From positions 2,664,501 to 2,728,500 of the forward strand of contig NZ_CP096255.1 in NCBI RefSeq assembly GCF_011516635.5: DNA of 64,000 nt, in the 5' to 3' direction. Positions 17,685 through 26,301 of the stretch are shown one piece after another. The notes beneath the pieces were generated by a model. The model ran no database searches, was not told where the DNA came from, and saw only the letters and a program-made list of their open reading frames with translations. This stretch comes from Bradyrhizobium barranii subsp. apii. GTDB lineage: Bacteria; Pseudomonadota; Alphaproteobacteria; Rhizobiales; Xanthobacteraceae. Position 1 is the stretch's first letter; every line of letters starts with the position of its first letter. The position numbers and the translations under genes are program-made.

Positions 17685-18368
17685 TCAGACTCCAGGCTTG
17701 TCCAGGTCCGAGATGGTGTTTGAATCTGCACGCCGGCGCAGGAAGACGTTACTCACCGAAAGAGCCGGCGCGGCCAAAATATCCGCCAGCGCGTTCCAGG
17801 AAAACGTTGGCCGAGGCGCGCCCGCGTGGCACGAAGTCTGCTCGGCCGCTCGTCCGAAGCAGCCTCGTCGTCTCATAAATCGCCAGGCGAGCGGGTTCCA
17901 GTCGCGCCAAACCTGCTCGGCCCTTTGGGATAGCAAGCCCGAGACGATTTCCGGCGCAGGTCCGAAGACCTCAGGCAGTTTGCTCGACAAGCTGTTGTCC
18001 GACAGAACGTCCCATCTCGAAAATCCGCCCATGATCGGAGATGAAATGGCGAACACCACGCGACCAATCCGCGCCTCCCGTGCCGGGAAAGAACACATTG
18101 GGCAAGGTTCGACGATTGAATACAAGGTGCAATCCGGCAAACGCATTTGTCTGAGAATCTTCTGCGCCTCTGAAAGAGCCACGAGTTCCGCGTGTCGGGT
18201 CACGTCGCATTCCGATGAAACGTGGTTGGTCGCTTCTGCGATGACCTGTCCTCGAAACGCGATTACGGCGCCGAATGGCAGCTCTCCTTGCTTCACCCCT
18301 TGCCGAGCGAGTTCGAGGCATCTTTCCATCATTCGCAGATCTTGGACGTCAGCTTCTGATCTACTCAT
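17685..18368 (-). CDS. zinc-dependent nucleoside/nucleobase deaminase (CDA fold)
   Basis: The product has 227 residues; ATG 18368 follows AAGGGGG. The cytidine-deaminase-like motifs are intact: H-A-E in DVTRHAELVAL and P-C-P-M-C in YSIVEPCPMC, which bind Zn and supply the catalytic Glu. The TadA/GuaD-like domain ends near residue 150. The C-terminal 75 residues (after EQVWRDWNPLAW) are extra, Arg/Ala/Phe-rich and unassigned. tRNA editing is unlikely because of the tail and location; deamination of a free purine is more plausible. Facing the HpnG-like enzyme, it could act on a released base, but that link is inferred only from position. Confidence 0.75.
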   Translation of the reverse strand: MSRSEADVQDLRMMERCLELARQGVKQGELPFGAVIAFRGQVIAEATNHVSSECDVTRHAELVALSEAQKILRQMRLPDCTLYSIVEPCPMCSFPAREARIGRVVFAISSPIMGGFSRWDVLSDNSLSSKLPEVFGPAPEIVSGLLSQRAEQVWRDWNPLAWRFMRRRGCFGRAAEQTSCHAGAPRPTFSWNALADILAAPALSVSNVFLRRRADSNTISDLDKPGV

Positions 18369-18535
18369 AGGCGCCCCCTTGGGAACGCGAGATCGATGTT
18401 GAGAATGCGTCTGTCGCCGCCCCTTCATATTACGGCGGCGTCGTAGCGACGAAGAATGCTTCCGGCGCCGCTACGGAGGCGGCCCCTGCGGCCTGGCATA
18501 TTGGCAATTAAGCAGCGAGCTACAAACAGTCTGAC

Positions 18536-18549
18536 TTGATCTGGATCAA
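18536..18549. promoter_or_regulatory. FNR/FixK-type box
   Basis: TTGATCTGGATCAA is a perfect match to the TTGAT-N4-ATCAA palindrome bound by FNR/FixK proteins in low oxygen. It sits 168 bases upstream of the deaminase start on the minus strand, too far for a classic -40 position unless the leader is long. No gene with a clear start lies soon after it on the plus strand, so the target is uncertain. Confidence 0.5.
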
Positions 18550-18681
18550 GGACCGTTACCTTTCAGGTACCGCACGGACCACACGATGATCGATTGTCTA
18601 TGTCCGCTCCGGGGGCTCTCGAAAACAGACATCCCGGATTCTATGGGTGCACGCGCCAATCCGTCCTACGCAGCTTCAACC

Positions 18682-18942
18682 TCAGCCGTACTTCAGCTTC
18701 ATGAACAGGATACCGCCGGCGAGCACCATGGTGATGGCGTTGGCCGCGACCAGCGGGGCGTCGCCAGAGAGCAGGCCGTAGATGAGCCAGAGCGCCAGGC
18801 CCAGCACCATGACCAGGAACATGCCGAGCGAGATATCGCGCGCCGATCGGGTCTTCCAGACCTTGATGAACTGCGGCGCGTAGGCGACGGTGGTGCAGGT
18901 GGCGGCGGCAAAGCCGATCAGCTTGATCGCGAAAGGGTCCAT
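18682..18942 (-). CDS. SemiSWEET family sugar transporter
   Basis: The product has 86 residues, the right size for a SemiSWEET: one three-helix bundle that dimerises to form a sugar uniporter. Features are FAAATCTTVAYAPQFIKVWK (helix 1 with the PQ kink), the RSARDISLGMF loop and helix, LWLIYGLLSGDAPLVAANAI (helix 2 to 3 with the conserved Asn), and a short basic tail. It lies next to the glycogen genes in the same direction but is separated from glgA by a repeat, so co-transcription is uncertain. Inner membrane. Confidence 0.9.
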   Translation of the reverse strand: MDPFAIKLIGFAAATCTTVAYAPQFIKVWKTRSARDISLGMFLVMVLGLALWLIYGLLSGDAPLVAANAITMVLAGGILFMKLKYG

Positions 18943-18981
18943 GCCGGCTCTATAGCATGGATTCGGTGGTGATCATGGCTA

Positions 18982-19079
18982 GAGCCTTTTCCGTTCCGAT
19001 GAAATCGGAACGGGACTCTGGATTCTTGTTTTGACGCGTTTTCTTTACGCGAACCGGTATCCACTTCGCTCGAAAACGC
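18982..19079. repeat. 98-bp palindromic repeat with IS630-like ends (candidate MITE)
   Basis: It is bordered by TA on both sides (18980-18981 and 19080-19081). The outer ends are GAGCCTTTTCCG and, from the other side, GCGTTTTCGAGCG, close to the GAGCGTTTTCCG end of the IS630 element at 12624. Inside is a perfect hairpin, CCGTTCCGAT-GAA-ATCGGAACGG (18991-19013). The right TA plus the element's G make the TAG stop of glgA. The hairpin may terminate glgA transcripts. Copies with this wording are common in Bradyrhizobium, to my knowledge. Confidence 0.65.
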
Positions 19080-20536
19080 TACGTCCGGCGCGCCGCCACG
19101 AGATCGCGATAGAGCACGGCATAGTCGCCGGCGCGGTTGCGCCAGGAGACGTCGGTCGCAAGGCCGCTCAATTGCAGCCGGCGCCAGGTCGCCTTGTTGC
19201 GGAAGGCGGTGTTGGCCTTGCGCAGCGTGCCGGTGAGGGCCTCTACGGTGACGGGCGCGAATTTGAAGCCGGTCGCGTCGCGGTCCGATGTGTCGGCCTC
19301 GCCGATATCGACGATGGTGTCTTCGAGGCCGCCGACGCGCGACACGATCGGGACTGCGCCATAGCGCAGCGCGTAGAGCTGGGTCAGGCCGCACGGCTCG
19401 AACCGCGAGGGCACGATGAGCGCGTCCGATCCGGCCTGGATCAGATGCGCCAGAATCTCGTCATAGCCGATCACGACGCCGATCCGTCCGGGGTTCGCGC
19501 GGGCGACGGCCTGATAGCGATCCTGGAGATCGCGATCGCCGCTGCCGAGCAGCGCGAGCTGCATGCCGTCGCCCAAGATGGTCGGGATGGCCTCGAGCAG
19601 GAGATCGAGGCCCTTCTGCCAGGACAGGCGGCTGATGACGCCGAGCAACGGCGCCTCGTCCGAGGAATCGAGATTGAACTGTTGCTGAAGCACCGCCTTG
19701 TTCGCGGCGCGGAACGTGAGGTCGTCCGCGCCGAAGCGGTAGGCGATGTGCGGATCGGTTTGCGGATTCCACACGTCGGTGTCGATGCCGTTGAGGATGC
19801 CGCTCAGCACATCAGCGCGCTCGCGCAGCAGGCCGCCGAGCCCCATGCCGCCTTCATCGCTCTGGATCTCCTGCGCATAGGTCGGCGAGACCGTGGTGAT
19901 GCGATCGGCGAGTTGAAGCCCCGCCTTGAGGAAGCTGATGCCGCCGAAATATTCGAGGCCGCGAATGTTGAAGGAGTCCCAGGGCAGGCCGATCGAACCG
20001 ATCAGCTCGGGAGCGAACTTGCCCTGATAGGCCATGTTGTGGATGGTCATCACGGTGCCCGGCCGCGGACGGTTGTCATAGTGCAGATAAGCGGGCGCAA
20101 GCCCCGCCTGCCAGTCGTGGGCGTGCACCACATCGGGCACGAACGCGGGGACGAGGCCGTGGCCGATGTCGGCGGCGATACGTGACAGCGCGGCGAAGCG
20201 CAGGCCATTGTCGGGCCAGTCGACGCCCTCGGGAGTGACGTAGGGATTGCCCGGACGTGCATAGAGATGCGGCACGTCGAGCACGAACAGATCGAGCCCG
20301 TCATGCGAGCCGGCGAGCAGGCGTCCGGGGCCGCCGAAATAATCCGGCCAGCGCCGGATTTCGCCGGCTCCCCCCAGCATCCGCATCACGTCGGGATAGC
20401 CCGGCATCAGCGTGCGCATCTCGACGCCGTGCGCCTTCAGCGCAAGCGGCAATGCACCGGCGACATCCGCGAGGCCGCCGGTCTTGACGATCGGGTAGAC
20501 TTCGGAGGCGACCGCGAGGACGCGAACAGGCGTCAT
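19079..20536 (-). CDS. glgA: glycogen synthase (ADP-glucose)
   Basis: The product has 485 residues, normal for bacterial GlgA (GT5, GT-B fold). Visible motifs: the ADP-glucose-binding K-T-G-G-L-A-D-V near the N-terminus, [23 protein letters not shown], the C-domain [18 protein letters not shown], and [21 protein letters not shown] with the catalytic Glu and nucleotide-sugar contacts. It adds glucose from ADP-glucose to alpha-1,4-glucan. Its ATG overlaps the TGA of glgC by the ATGA pattern, so it is translationally coupled. The stop codon abuts the 98-bp repeat. Confidence 0.96.
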   Translation of the reverse strand: MTPVRVLAVASEVYPIVKTGGLADVAGALPLALKAHGVEMRTLMPGYPDVMRMLGGAGEIRRWPDYFGGPGRLLAGSHDGLDLFVLDVPHLYARPGNPYVTPEGVDWPDNGLRFAALSRIAADIGHGLVPAFVPDVVHAHDWQAGLAPAYLHYDNRPRPGTVMTIHNMAYQGKFAPELIGSIGLPWDSFNIRGLEYFGGISFLKAGLQLADRITTVSPTYAQEIQSDEGGMGLGGLLRERADVLSGILNGIDTDVWNPQTDPHIAYRFGADDLTFRAANKAVLQQQFNLDSSDEAPLLGVISRLSWQKGLDLLLEAIPTILGDGMQLALLGSGDRDLQDRYQAVARANPGRIGVVIGYDEILAHLIQAGSDALIVPSRFEPCGLTQLYALRYGAVPIVSRVGGLEDTIVDIGEADTSDRDATGFKFAPVTVEALTGTLRKANTAFRNKATWRRLQLSGLATDVSWRNRAGDYAVLYRDLVAARRT

Positions 20537-21795
20537 GTATTGAGCCTGTCGAGCATTGTCTGGGTGATGAGCGAAATGCCCTGCTCGGTGGTGCGGAAGC
20601 GCTTGGCGTCGAGTTCGGGGTCCTCGCCGACGACGAGCCCTTCGGGGATTTCGACGCCGCGGTCGATCACGACGTTCTTCAAGCGAGCGCCGCGAGCGAC
20701 GTTCACGTAGGGCATGATCACGGCGTTCTCGACAGTGGCGTAGGAGTTGACGCGCACGCCGGTGAACAGCAGCGAGCGGCGCAGCGAGGCGCCGGAGATG
20801 ATGCAGCCGCCCGAGACCAGCGAGCTCACGGCCTGGCCGCGCCGGCTCTCCTCGTCATGGACGAACTTGGCGGGCGGCGTGATCTCCGCATAGGACCAGA
20901 TCGGCCAGGCGCGGTCGAACAGGTCGAGCTCCGGCACGACGTCGGTGAGGTCGATATTGGCCGCCCAATAGGCATCGACCGTGCCGGCATCGCGCCAGTA
21001 GGCGCGGGGATCGCTGCCCGAGCGTACGCACGAGGTCGAGAATTGATGCGCGATGGCGCGGCCGTTCTTGACGATATAGGGGATGATGTCCTTGCCGAAA
21101 TCGTGACTGGAGTTCGTATCCTCGGCGTCGCGCTTGAGCTGGTCGAACAGGAATTTCGTATCGAACACGTAGATGCCCATGCTGGCGAGCGAGACGTCTG
21201 GTTTGCCCGGCATCGGCGGCGGATCCTTGGGCTTCTCGAGGAACTGCTGGATCCAGCCGTTCTCGTCGACATGCATGATGCCGAAGCCGGATGATTCCGC
21301 GCGCGGCATTTCGAGGCAGCCGACGGTAACGTCGGCGCCGCTGTCGACGTGCTGGCGCAGCATCACCTCGTAGTCCATCTTGTAGATGTGATCGCCGGCG
21401 AGCACGACGATGAAGCGTGCGTTGTGCGACTCGATGATGTCGATGTTCTGATAGATCGCATCCGCCGTGCCGACATACCACATGTTCTCCGAGACGCGCT
21501 GACTGGCCGGGAGGATGTCAAAGCTCTCGTTGCGTTCGGGGCGGAAGAAGTTCCAGCCCATCTGAAGGTGCCGGATCAGGCTGTGCGCCTTGTACTGGGT
21601 CGCGACCGCGATCCGGCGGATGCCGGAATTCACCGCATTGGACAGCGCGAAATCGATGATGCGGGACTTGCCGCCGAAATAGACCGCGGGCTTGGCGCGC
21701 CGGTCGGTCAGTTCCAGAAGCCGGCTGCCGCGTCCGCCGGCCAGGACGAACGCCAGCGCCTGACGGGCAAGCGGCTCGGGTCTCGCGGCACTCAT
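20533..21795 (-). CDS. glgC: glucose-1-phosphate adenylyltransferase
   Basis: The product has 420 residues; ATG 21795 with GGGAGGA upstream is preferred over the longer open frame. It makes ADP-glucose, the first and regulated step of glycogen synthesis. Motifs: [20 protein letters not shown] (nucleotide loop), [30 protein letters not shown] and SGFGIM, plus the beta-helix C-domain with [14 protein letters not shown]. Family enzymes are allosteric, activated by glycolytic or pentose intermediates; I cannot tell which from this sequence. First gene of glgC-glgA. Confidence 0.96.
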   Translation of the reverse strand: MSAARPEPLARQALAFVLAGGRGSRLLELTDRRAKPAVYFGGKSRIIDFALSNAVNSGIRRIAVATQYKAHSLIRHLQMGWNFFRPERNESFDILPASQRVSENMWYVGTADAIYQNIDIIESHNARFIVVLAGDHIYKMDYEVMLRQHVDSGADVTVGCLEMPRAESSGFGIMHVDENGWIQQFLEKPKDPPPMPGKPDVSLASMGIYVFDTKFLFDQLKRDAEDTNSSHDFGKDIIPYIVKNGRAIAHQFSTSCVRSGSDPRAYWRDAGTVDAYWAANIDLTDVVPELDLFDRAWPIWSYAEITPPAKFVHDEESRRGQAVSSLVSGGCIISGASLRRSLLFTGVRVNSYATVENAVIMPYVNVARGARLKNVVIDRGVEIPEGLVVGEDPELDAKRFRTTEQGISLITQTMLDRLNT

Positions 21796-22133
21796 GTCAT
21801 CCTCCCACAACTCTGGCGCTTTGCGAGAAGCCTCCCGGCCGCGCACATTGGAACCGATAGTAACGGTACGAATAGTAAATCGGGAAGGTGCTTGTTGGTT
21901 GCGAACGCCCGGGAAGCTTAATGCTTTGCTGTGGCCTGTGGCTCCGTCGCACCGGTGTCATGTCCGTGCGGGCGCTGGCGTTGGCCGGACCACAATCGAG
22001 GCATGCGCGGGCATTCTTGTGCGGTGCACGCAATGCAGGCTGTGACTTTTCGGAGGCTTTGACTTGGGGCAAGGATGCCCGATCATGGCCTTGCGATCCT
22101 TTTCCAAACGAACGTCAGACAGGGAGCAAGACG

Positions 22134-22613
22134 ATGAGTATCTGGAAAACGGCGATTGCCTGTTCGCTGGCGGGCGCGGTGATGGCCGGCCAAATCGAGC
22201 AGGCGGCAGCGGCTCCGCTGCCGACCAACGTCGCGACCATGAAGGCCGCCGTTGGTGAAGATGTCACCCCGGTGTATTGGCGCGGCCGTGGCTGGGGATG
22301 GGGCGCAGGAGGCCTCCTCGCCGGAGCAATCATCGGCGGTGCCATCGCGAGCAGCGCGCCCTATGGTTACTATGGCGGCGGCCCGTATTACGGCGGTTAT
22401 GGTGGTTATGGTTATGGCTCGGGTTACGGCTATGGCTACGCCCCGTCCTATGGCTATGCGCCGGCCTATTACGGCGGCTACGGGCCGAGCTATGGGTATG
22501 GCGGCTACTACGCGCGTCCCCGCTACTACGGCTATCGAGCCTATCGTCCATATTACGGCCCTCGCTACGGCTACTACCGACCGTACCGGGCCTATGATCG
22601 CGGATATTGGTAA
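22134..22613 (+). CDS. exported Gly/Tyr-rich protein
   Basis: The product has 159 residues from ATG 22134 (AGGGAGC ribosome site). After a signal peptide (cleavage near AAAAP) come a glycine-rich hydrophobic stretch (WGWGAGGLLAGAIIGGAIAS) and then about 85 residues dominated by Tyr and Gly (GYGSGYGYGYAPSYGYAPAY). Similar proteins are widespread in rhizobia and are often only called hypothetical. The composition suggests a disordered cell-envelope or extracellular protein. No enzymatic motif is present. Confidence 0.75.
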   Translation: MSIWKTAIACSLAGAVMAGQIEQAAAAPLPTNVATMKAAVGEDVTPVYWRGRGWGWGAGGLLAGAIIGGAIASSAPYGYYGGGPYYGGYGGYGYGSGYGYGYAPSYGYAPAYYGGYGPSYGYGGYYARPRYYGYRAYRPYYGPRYGYYRPYRAYDRGYW

Positions 22614-22626
22614 GGACGCTGCGCGG

Positions 22627-22725
22627 CTAGAGCGAGAGCCACACGATCAGGCTCATGCAGGCGAGATGCGCGAGCACGATCGCGGCGAGATGCAGCGGGC
22701 CGGCCTTGAGGCTGGACTTGCACAT
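22627..22725 (-). CDS. possible 32-aa membrane peptide downstream of the SsuA-type gene
   Basis: A short frame, MCKSSLKAGPLHLAAIVLAH followed by LACMSLIVWLSL, forms one basic-start transmembrane helix. It begins 17 bases after the stop of the minus-strand substrate-binding gene, with a GGCGGG that might serve as ribosome site. There is no homologue I recognise, so this is only a possibility. Confidence 0.3.
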   Translation of the reverse strand: MCKSSLKAGPLHLAAIVLAHLACMSLIVWLSL

Positions 22726-22741
22726 CCCGCCGCGCCCCGCG

Positions 22742-23722
22742 CTAGTTTGACGCCGCGGCCGCGGCTGTAAAGCTGCGGTCGACGGCCTTGCTCACATCGA
22801 GCGTCTTCGGCAGGATGCCGTAGCGCGTCGAGCGGTCGGAGGCTTCCTGCACCTCCTTCACCACGTTCTGGTCGATCACGATCGGGCTGGTGCGCTGCGC
22901 GGTGTAGGCCGACAGCAGCACGTCCTCCGGCAGTTTGGTCAGCTCGGCCGTGCTCTTTGCGTATTCGGCAACATGATCGAGCGACCATAGCCGCGCCTTG
23001 TTCAGCCGCTGCACGAGGTCCTGCACCGCCGCGCGCTTGGTGGCGATGGCGTTGTCGGAGGCCACGATGAAGGTGATGGTCGGCGTCAGGCCTTCGCCGT
23101 CGGCGATCACGCGGGCCTTGTCCTTCAGCGTCGCGAACGAGACGTAGGGCTCCCACACGGCCCAGGCATCGATCGAGCCGGCGACGAGTGCGATCTTGGC
23201 GTCGACCGGGCCGAGCGGCGCGAAGGTCGCGTCCTCCAGCTTGATCTGCGCTTTCTCCAGCGTCGCGTCGATCAGGAACTGGCCCCAGCCGCCGCGCGTG
23301 CCGGCGAGGCGTTTTCCCTTGAGATCGGCGGCCGACTTGATCGGCGAATCCTGGCGCACGAGGATCCCTTGCGTCTTCGCATCCGACTTTGTGCCGCCGA
23401 TTGCCTTGATCGGCGCGCCGGCCGCATAGACCGAGAGGAAGGGAAGATCGCCGGTGTAGCCGACGTCGAGCGCGCCGGCGTTCAGCGCTTCCAGGATCGG
23501 AGCGGCGGCAGGGAATTCCGACCATTCGATCTTGTAGGGCAGATCCTTCGCATAGCCGGAGATTTCGAGCAGCGAACGGTTGCCGCCCTTCTGGTCGCCG
23601 ACGCGCAGCACGACGGTGTCGGCCGCGAACGAGGCGGCCGCGGTCGACAAGGTGATGGCTGCGGCGAACAGCGATGCTGCGAGCCGGCGTGTGATGGAAT
23701 GGTCGTCGAAGTTGATGCTCAT
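22742..23722 (-). CDS. ABC transporter substrate-binding protein, aliphatic sulfonate (SsuA) type
   Basis: The product has 326 residues from ATG 23722 (MSINFDDHSITRRLAASLFA), with a Sec signal ending SFAAD. The NMT1/SsuA fold is recognisable: RVGDQKGGNRSLLEISG, KIEWSEFPAAAPILEALNAG, VGYTGDLPF, and GSIDAWAVWEPYV. It binds sulfonates or related organosulfur compounds in the periplasm and feeds an ABC importer. It has no permease on its own strand and is transcribed away from the importer genes starting at 24198. It is clearly paralogous to the third binding protein at 29388 (shared RVGDQKG, PYKIEW.EFPAAAP and GSxDAWxxWEPYVS). One transporter probably uses several binding proteins. Confidence 0.85.
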   Translation of the reverse strand: MSINFDDHSITRRLAASLFAAAITLSTAAASFAADTVVLRVGDQKGGNRSLLEISGYAKDLPYKIEWSEFPAAAPILEALNAGALDVGYTGDLPFLSVYAAGAPIKAIGGTKSDAKTQGILVRQDSPIKSAADLKGKRLAGTRGGWGQFLIDATLEKAQIKLEDATFAPLGPVDAKIALVAGSIDAWAVWEPYVSFATLKDKARVIADGEGLTPTITFIVASDNAIATKRAAVQDLVQRLNKARLWSLDHVAEYAKSTAELTKLPEDVLLSAYTAQRTSPIVIDQNVVKEVQEASDRSTRYGILPKTLDVSKAVDRSFTAAAAASN

Positions 23723-24197
23723 TTGGCCTGTCTTGTTGCTTTGCTCACGACGCGTGAGCGAGCGATGCAGCGAGACGATCAAGTCTATGACGGCGCGATG
23801 CGCAGTCAATGAAATGGCTATCCGTATTGCAGATGCGTTGGGCAATGACGTTTCAGCGCAGCGCCGCATTCGAGAACGCACCGCGTGCGCGGCGGGTGAT
23901 GCGCAAGAATGATGCAGGCTGCGGAGTCGCGGCGCATCCTTGCAGGATGATGCAGCAACGAAAATCGTTTCATCGCTGTCCCATGCGCTGATGGAGAGAA
24001 TGACCTCGCTTCGCGTCACATTCGAAATTCCATTTCATTGACGATGCGGTGGGCGCGCCGCATGATTTGCGCATCGCATCAAAGCGGCGCGGGAAGCGCC
24101 GGCGAAATTATTCTCTCAACGCGGCTCCACATGGAACATGCGCAACGCGAAGCGTTGCGTGAATGGCGGAGCTGTGCCAGCGCAGGAGCGGGGACTG
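23723..24197. promoter_or_regulatory. divergent promoter region of the organosulfur cluster with a 12-bp inverted repeat
   Basis: TCAATGAAATGG (23806-23817) and its exact complement CCATTTCATTGA (24030-24041) lie on the two sides of the 475-bp gap, each facing the gene it precedes. Flanking letters are similar too (GATGCGCAG against CGATGCGG). Between them, ATGATGCAG occurs twice (about 23909 and 23947). These look like operator or promoter elements for divergent control, but no regulator gene is in the window. Confidence 0.45.
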
Positions 24198-25301
24198 ATG
24201 GGCAACGACAACAAGCGCAGCGGATCTGGCCTCGACCGGCGCCATTTGCTGCAGGCGGGGCTTGCGGCGGCAGTCGCCGCGCCGCTTGGTGCCTTTGGTG
24301 CAGCACAGGCCTTTGCGCCGCAGGTGATCGCGCCCGGTGTCGACTTGTCGGAGTTTCCGCTGTGCCGGACGGCTGCGGATGGTCCCGTCCTCACCGGCGC
24401 GCCGCGCAAGCTGAAACTCTCCTGGAACGCCGGCGCGGTCTGTCTCGCCCCGGTGCCCGTCGCCATCGAGCACGGCTTCTTCCAGAAGCACAATCTCGAC
24501 ATCGAGCTCATCAACTATTCCGGCTCGACCGACCAGCTGCTCGAGGCGATCGCGACGGGAAAGAGCGATGCGGGGCTCGGCATGGCGCTGCGTTGGCTGA
24601 AGCCGCTGGAGCAGGGCTTTGACGTCAAGATCGCCGCCGGCACCCATGGCGGCTGCATGCGCGTCCTGACCCGCGCCGACTCCAACGTGAGCAAGCTCGC
24701 CGACCTCAAGGGCAAGATCGTCGCGGTCGGCGACCTCGGTGGCCCCGACAAGAACTTCTTCTCCATTCAGCTCGCCAAGCTCGGTATCGACCCGGTCAAG
24801 GATATCGACTGGCGCGCCTATCCCGGCAACCTGCTCAACGTCGCCGTCGAGAAGGGTGAGGTGCAGGCTTTCCTGTCATCCGATCCGCTCGGCTATCTCT
24901 GGCTCAAGGACACCCAGTACAAGGAAGTCGCCTCCAATCTCGACGGCGAATTTCGCGACAAGAGCTGCTGCATCCTCGGCCTGCGCGGCAGCCTGGTGCG
25001 CGAGGAGCCGCGGGTCGCGCGCGCCCTGACGCAGGCGCTGCTCGATGCCGCGATGTTCACCGCGCAGAATCCGTCCGTGACGGCGAAGTCGTTCCAGCCT
25101 TACGCTCCGAAGACGGCGTCGCTCGCCGATATCGAGGGCATGGTGCGCTACCACACCCACCATCATCATCCCGTGGGTGAGGTGTTGAAGCGCGAGCTGA
25201 AGTCCTATGCCGACGATTTGAAGAGCGTTCAGGTCTTCAAGCAAAGCACCGATACCGCCAAATTCGCGGAGCGCATCTATGTCGACGTATTCGCTGTCTG
25301 A
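24198..25301 (+). CDS. ABC transporter substrate-binding protein, NMT1/SsuA superfamily, Tat-type signal
   Basis: The product has 367 residues from ATG 24198. The N-terminus LDRRHLLQAGLAAAVAAPLG looks like a Tat signal. The mature part has LKLSWNAGAVCLAPVPVAIE, HGFFQKHNLDIELINYSGST, a TGKSDAGLGMALRWL ligand loop and a DLKGKIVAVGDLGG hinge, all typical of the taurine/sulfonate/nitrate binding superfamily. There is a His cluster near the C-terminus (YHTHHHHPVGE), perhaps a metal site. The permease starts 23 bases inside its 3' end, showing one operon. Confidence 0.85.
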   Translation: MGNDNKRSGSGLDRRHLLQAGLAAAVAAPLGAFGAAQAFAPQVIAPGVDLSEFPLCRTAADGPVLTGAPRKLKLSWNAGAVCLAPVPVAIEHGFFQKHNLDIELINYSGSTDQLLEAIATGKSDAGLGMALRWLKPLEQGFDVKIAAGTHGGCMRVLTRADSNVSKLADLKGKIVAVGDLGGPDKNFFSIQLAKLGIDPVKDIDWRAYPGNLLNVAVEKGEVQAFLSSDPLGYLWLKDTQYKEVASNLDGEFRDKSCCILGLRGSLVREEPRVARALTQALLDAAMFTAQNPSVTAKSFQPYAPKTASLADIEGMVRYHTHHHHPVGEVLKRELKSYADDLKSVQVFKQSTDTAKFAERIYVDVFAV

Positions 25302-26301
25302 CGGCCTCGCCTCCGGCGCGCCGCGCCTCTCGCGCGCGCCGGTTCTTGCGAGCTGGGTCCGGGAATCCGGCGTCGGCATTCTCGCCAGCGTCGCGTGGAT
25401 CGCGTTCGGCCTGTCCTGCCTGTGGTGGGAGGATGTCGGCGACTGGTCGCGGACGCACTCGCTCGGCATCGCCGCCTTCATCGTTGCCGCAATCGCCTTG
25501 TTCGGCACCGTCGGCGCCGACTACCTCGGCTCCGCCGGTAAGGCCTTGCGCCAGCGCGCGCCCTGGCTCGTGGCGCTCGGCGCATTCCTGACGCTGTGGG
25601 AAGTTGCCACCGCAAAATTCGCCTGGCTGCCGCTGCCGTTCTTCCCGCCGCCGCAGTCGATCATCGAGGTCTATACCGACGATCTGCCAAAGCTGCTCGA
25701 CAGCGTCTTCGCCTCGGTCAAGCTCCAGCTTGGCGGCTATCTGATCGGCGCCACGGTCGGCTTCCTGACCGGCGTCTCGATCGGCTGGTCGCGCGCGGTC
25801 GGCTATTGGGTGCATCCGGTGGTACGCTTCATCGGCCCGCTGCCGGCGACCGCCTGGCTGCCGATCGCCTTCTTCACGTTCCCGTCGAGCTGGAGCGCCT
25901 CGACCTTCCTGATCGCTCTGGCGACCGGCTTCCCGGTCACCGTCTTGACCTGGTCCGGCGTCGCGAGCGTCAGCAACGCCTATTACGACGTCGCACGCAC
26001 GCTCGGCGCAAAGCCGTCCTTCCTGGTGCTGAAGGTCGCGATCCCCGCCGCACTCCCGCACGTCTTCGTCGGCCTGTTCATGGGCCTCGGCTCGTCCTTC
26101 GCCGTGCTGGTCGTGGCCGAGATGATCGGCGTGAAGGCCGGGCTCGGCTGGTACCTGCAATGGGCGCAGGGCTGGGCCGCCTACGCCAACATGTATGCGG
26201 CACTGATCGTGATGTCGCTGCTCTGCTCCGGCGCCATCACGCTGCTGTTCGCCATCCGCGATCGCCTGCTGGTCTGGCAGAAGGGGACCGTGAAATGGTA
26301 G
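25279..26301 (+). CDS. ABC transporter permease (SsuC/TauC type)
   Basis: The product has 340 residues. An N-terminal extension holds two extra hydrophobic helices (SVAWIAFGLSCLWW and AAFIVAAIALFGTVG) before the standard six-helix permease. The cytoplasmic coupling loop is visible as SNAYYDVARTLGAKPSFLVL followed by PAALPHVFVGLFMGLG, the EAA-type motif. It overlaps both the binding-protein gene (23 bp) and the ATPase gene (7 bp), so all three are coupled. It forms the membrane channel of the organosulfur importer. Confidence 0.9.
   Translation: MSTYSLSDGLASGAPRLSRAPVLASWVRESGVGILASVAWIAFGLSCLWWEDVGDWSRTHSLGIAAFIVAAIALFGTVGADYLGSAGKALRQRAPWLVALGAFLTLWEVATAKFAWLPLPFFPPPQSIIEVYTDDLPKLLDSVFASVKLQLGGYLIGATVGFLTGVSIGWSRAVGYWVHPVVRFIGPLPATAWLPIAFFTFPSSWSASTFLIALATGFPVTVLTWSGVASVSNAYYDVARTLGAKPSFLVLKVAIPAALPHVFVGLFMGLGSSFAVLVVAEMIGVKAGLGWYLQWAQGWAAYANMYAALIVMSLLCSGAITLLFAIRDRLLVWQKGTVKW

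Noticed and set aside
16890..18368. Reading the phosphorylase and deaminase as a proven hopanoid or defence module
   Set aside because: No squalene-hopene or other hpn genes and no defence partners are nearby; kept only as a hypothesis.
25596..26294. Long upstream extension of the ATPase frame
   Set aside because: It lies within the permease gene; the Arg-rich translation has no meaning and ATG 26295 fits the operon overlap pattern.
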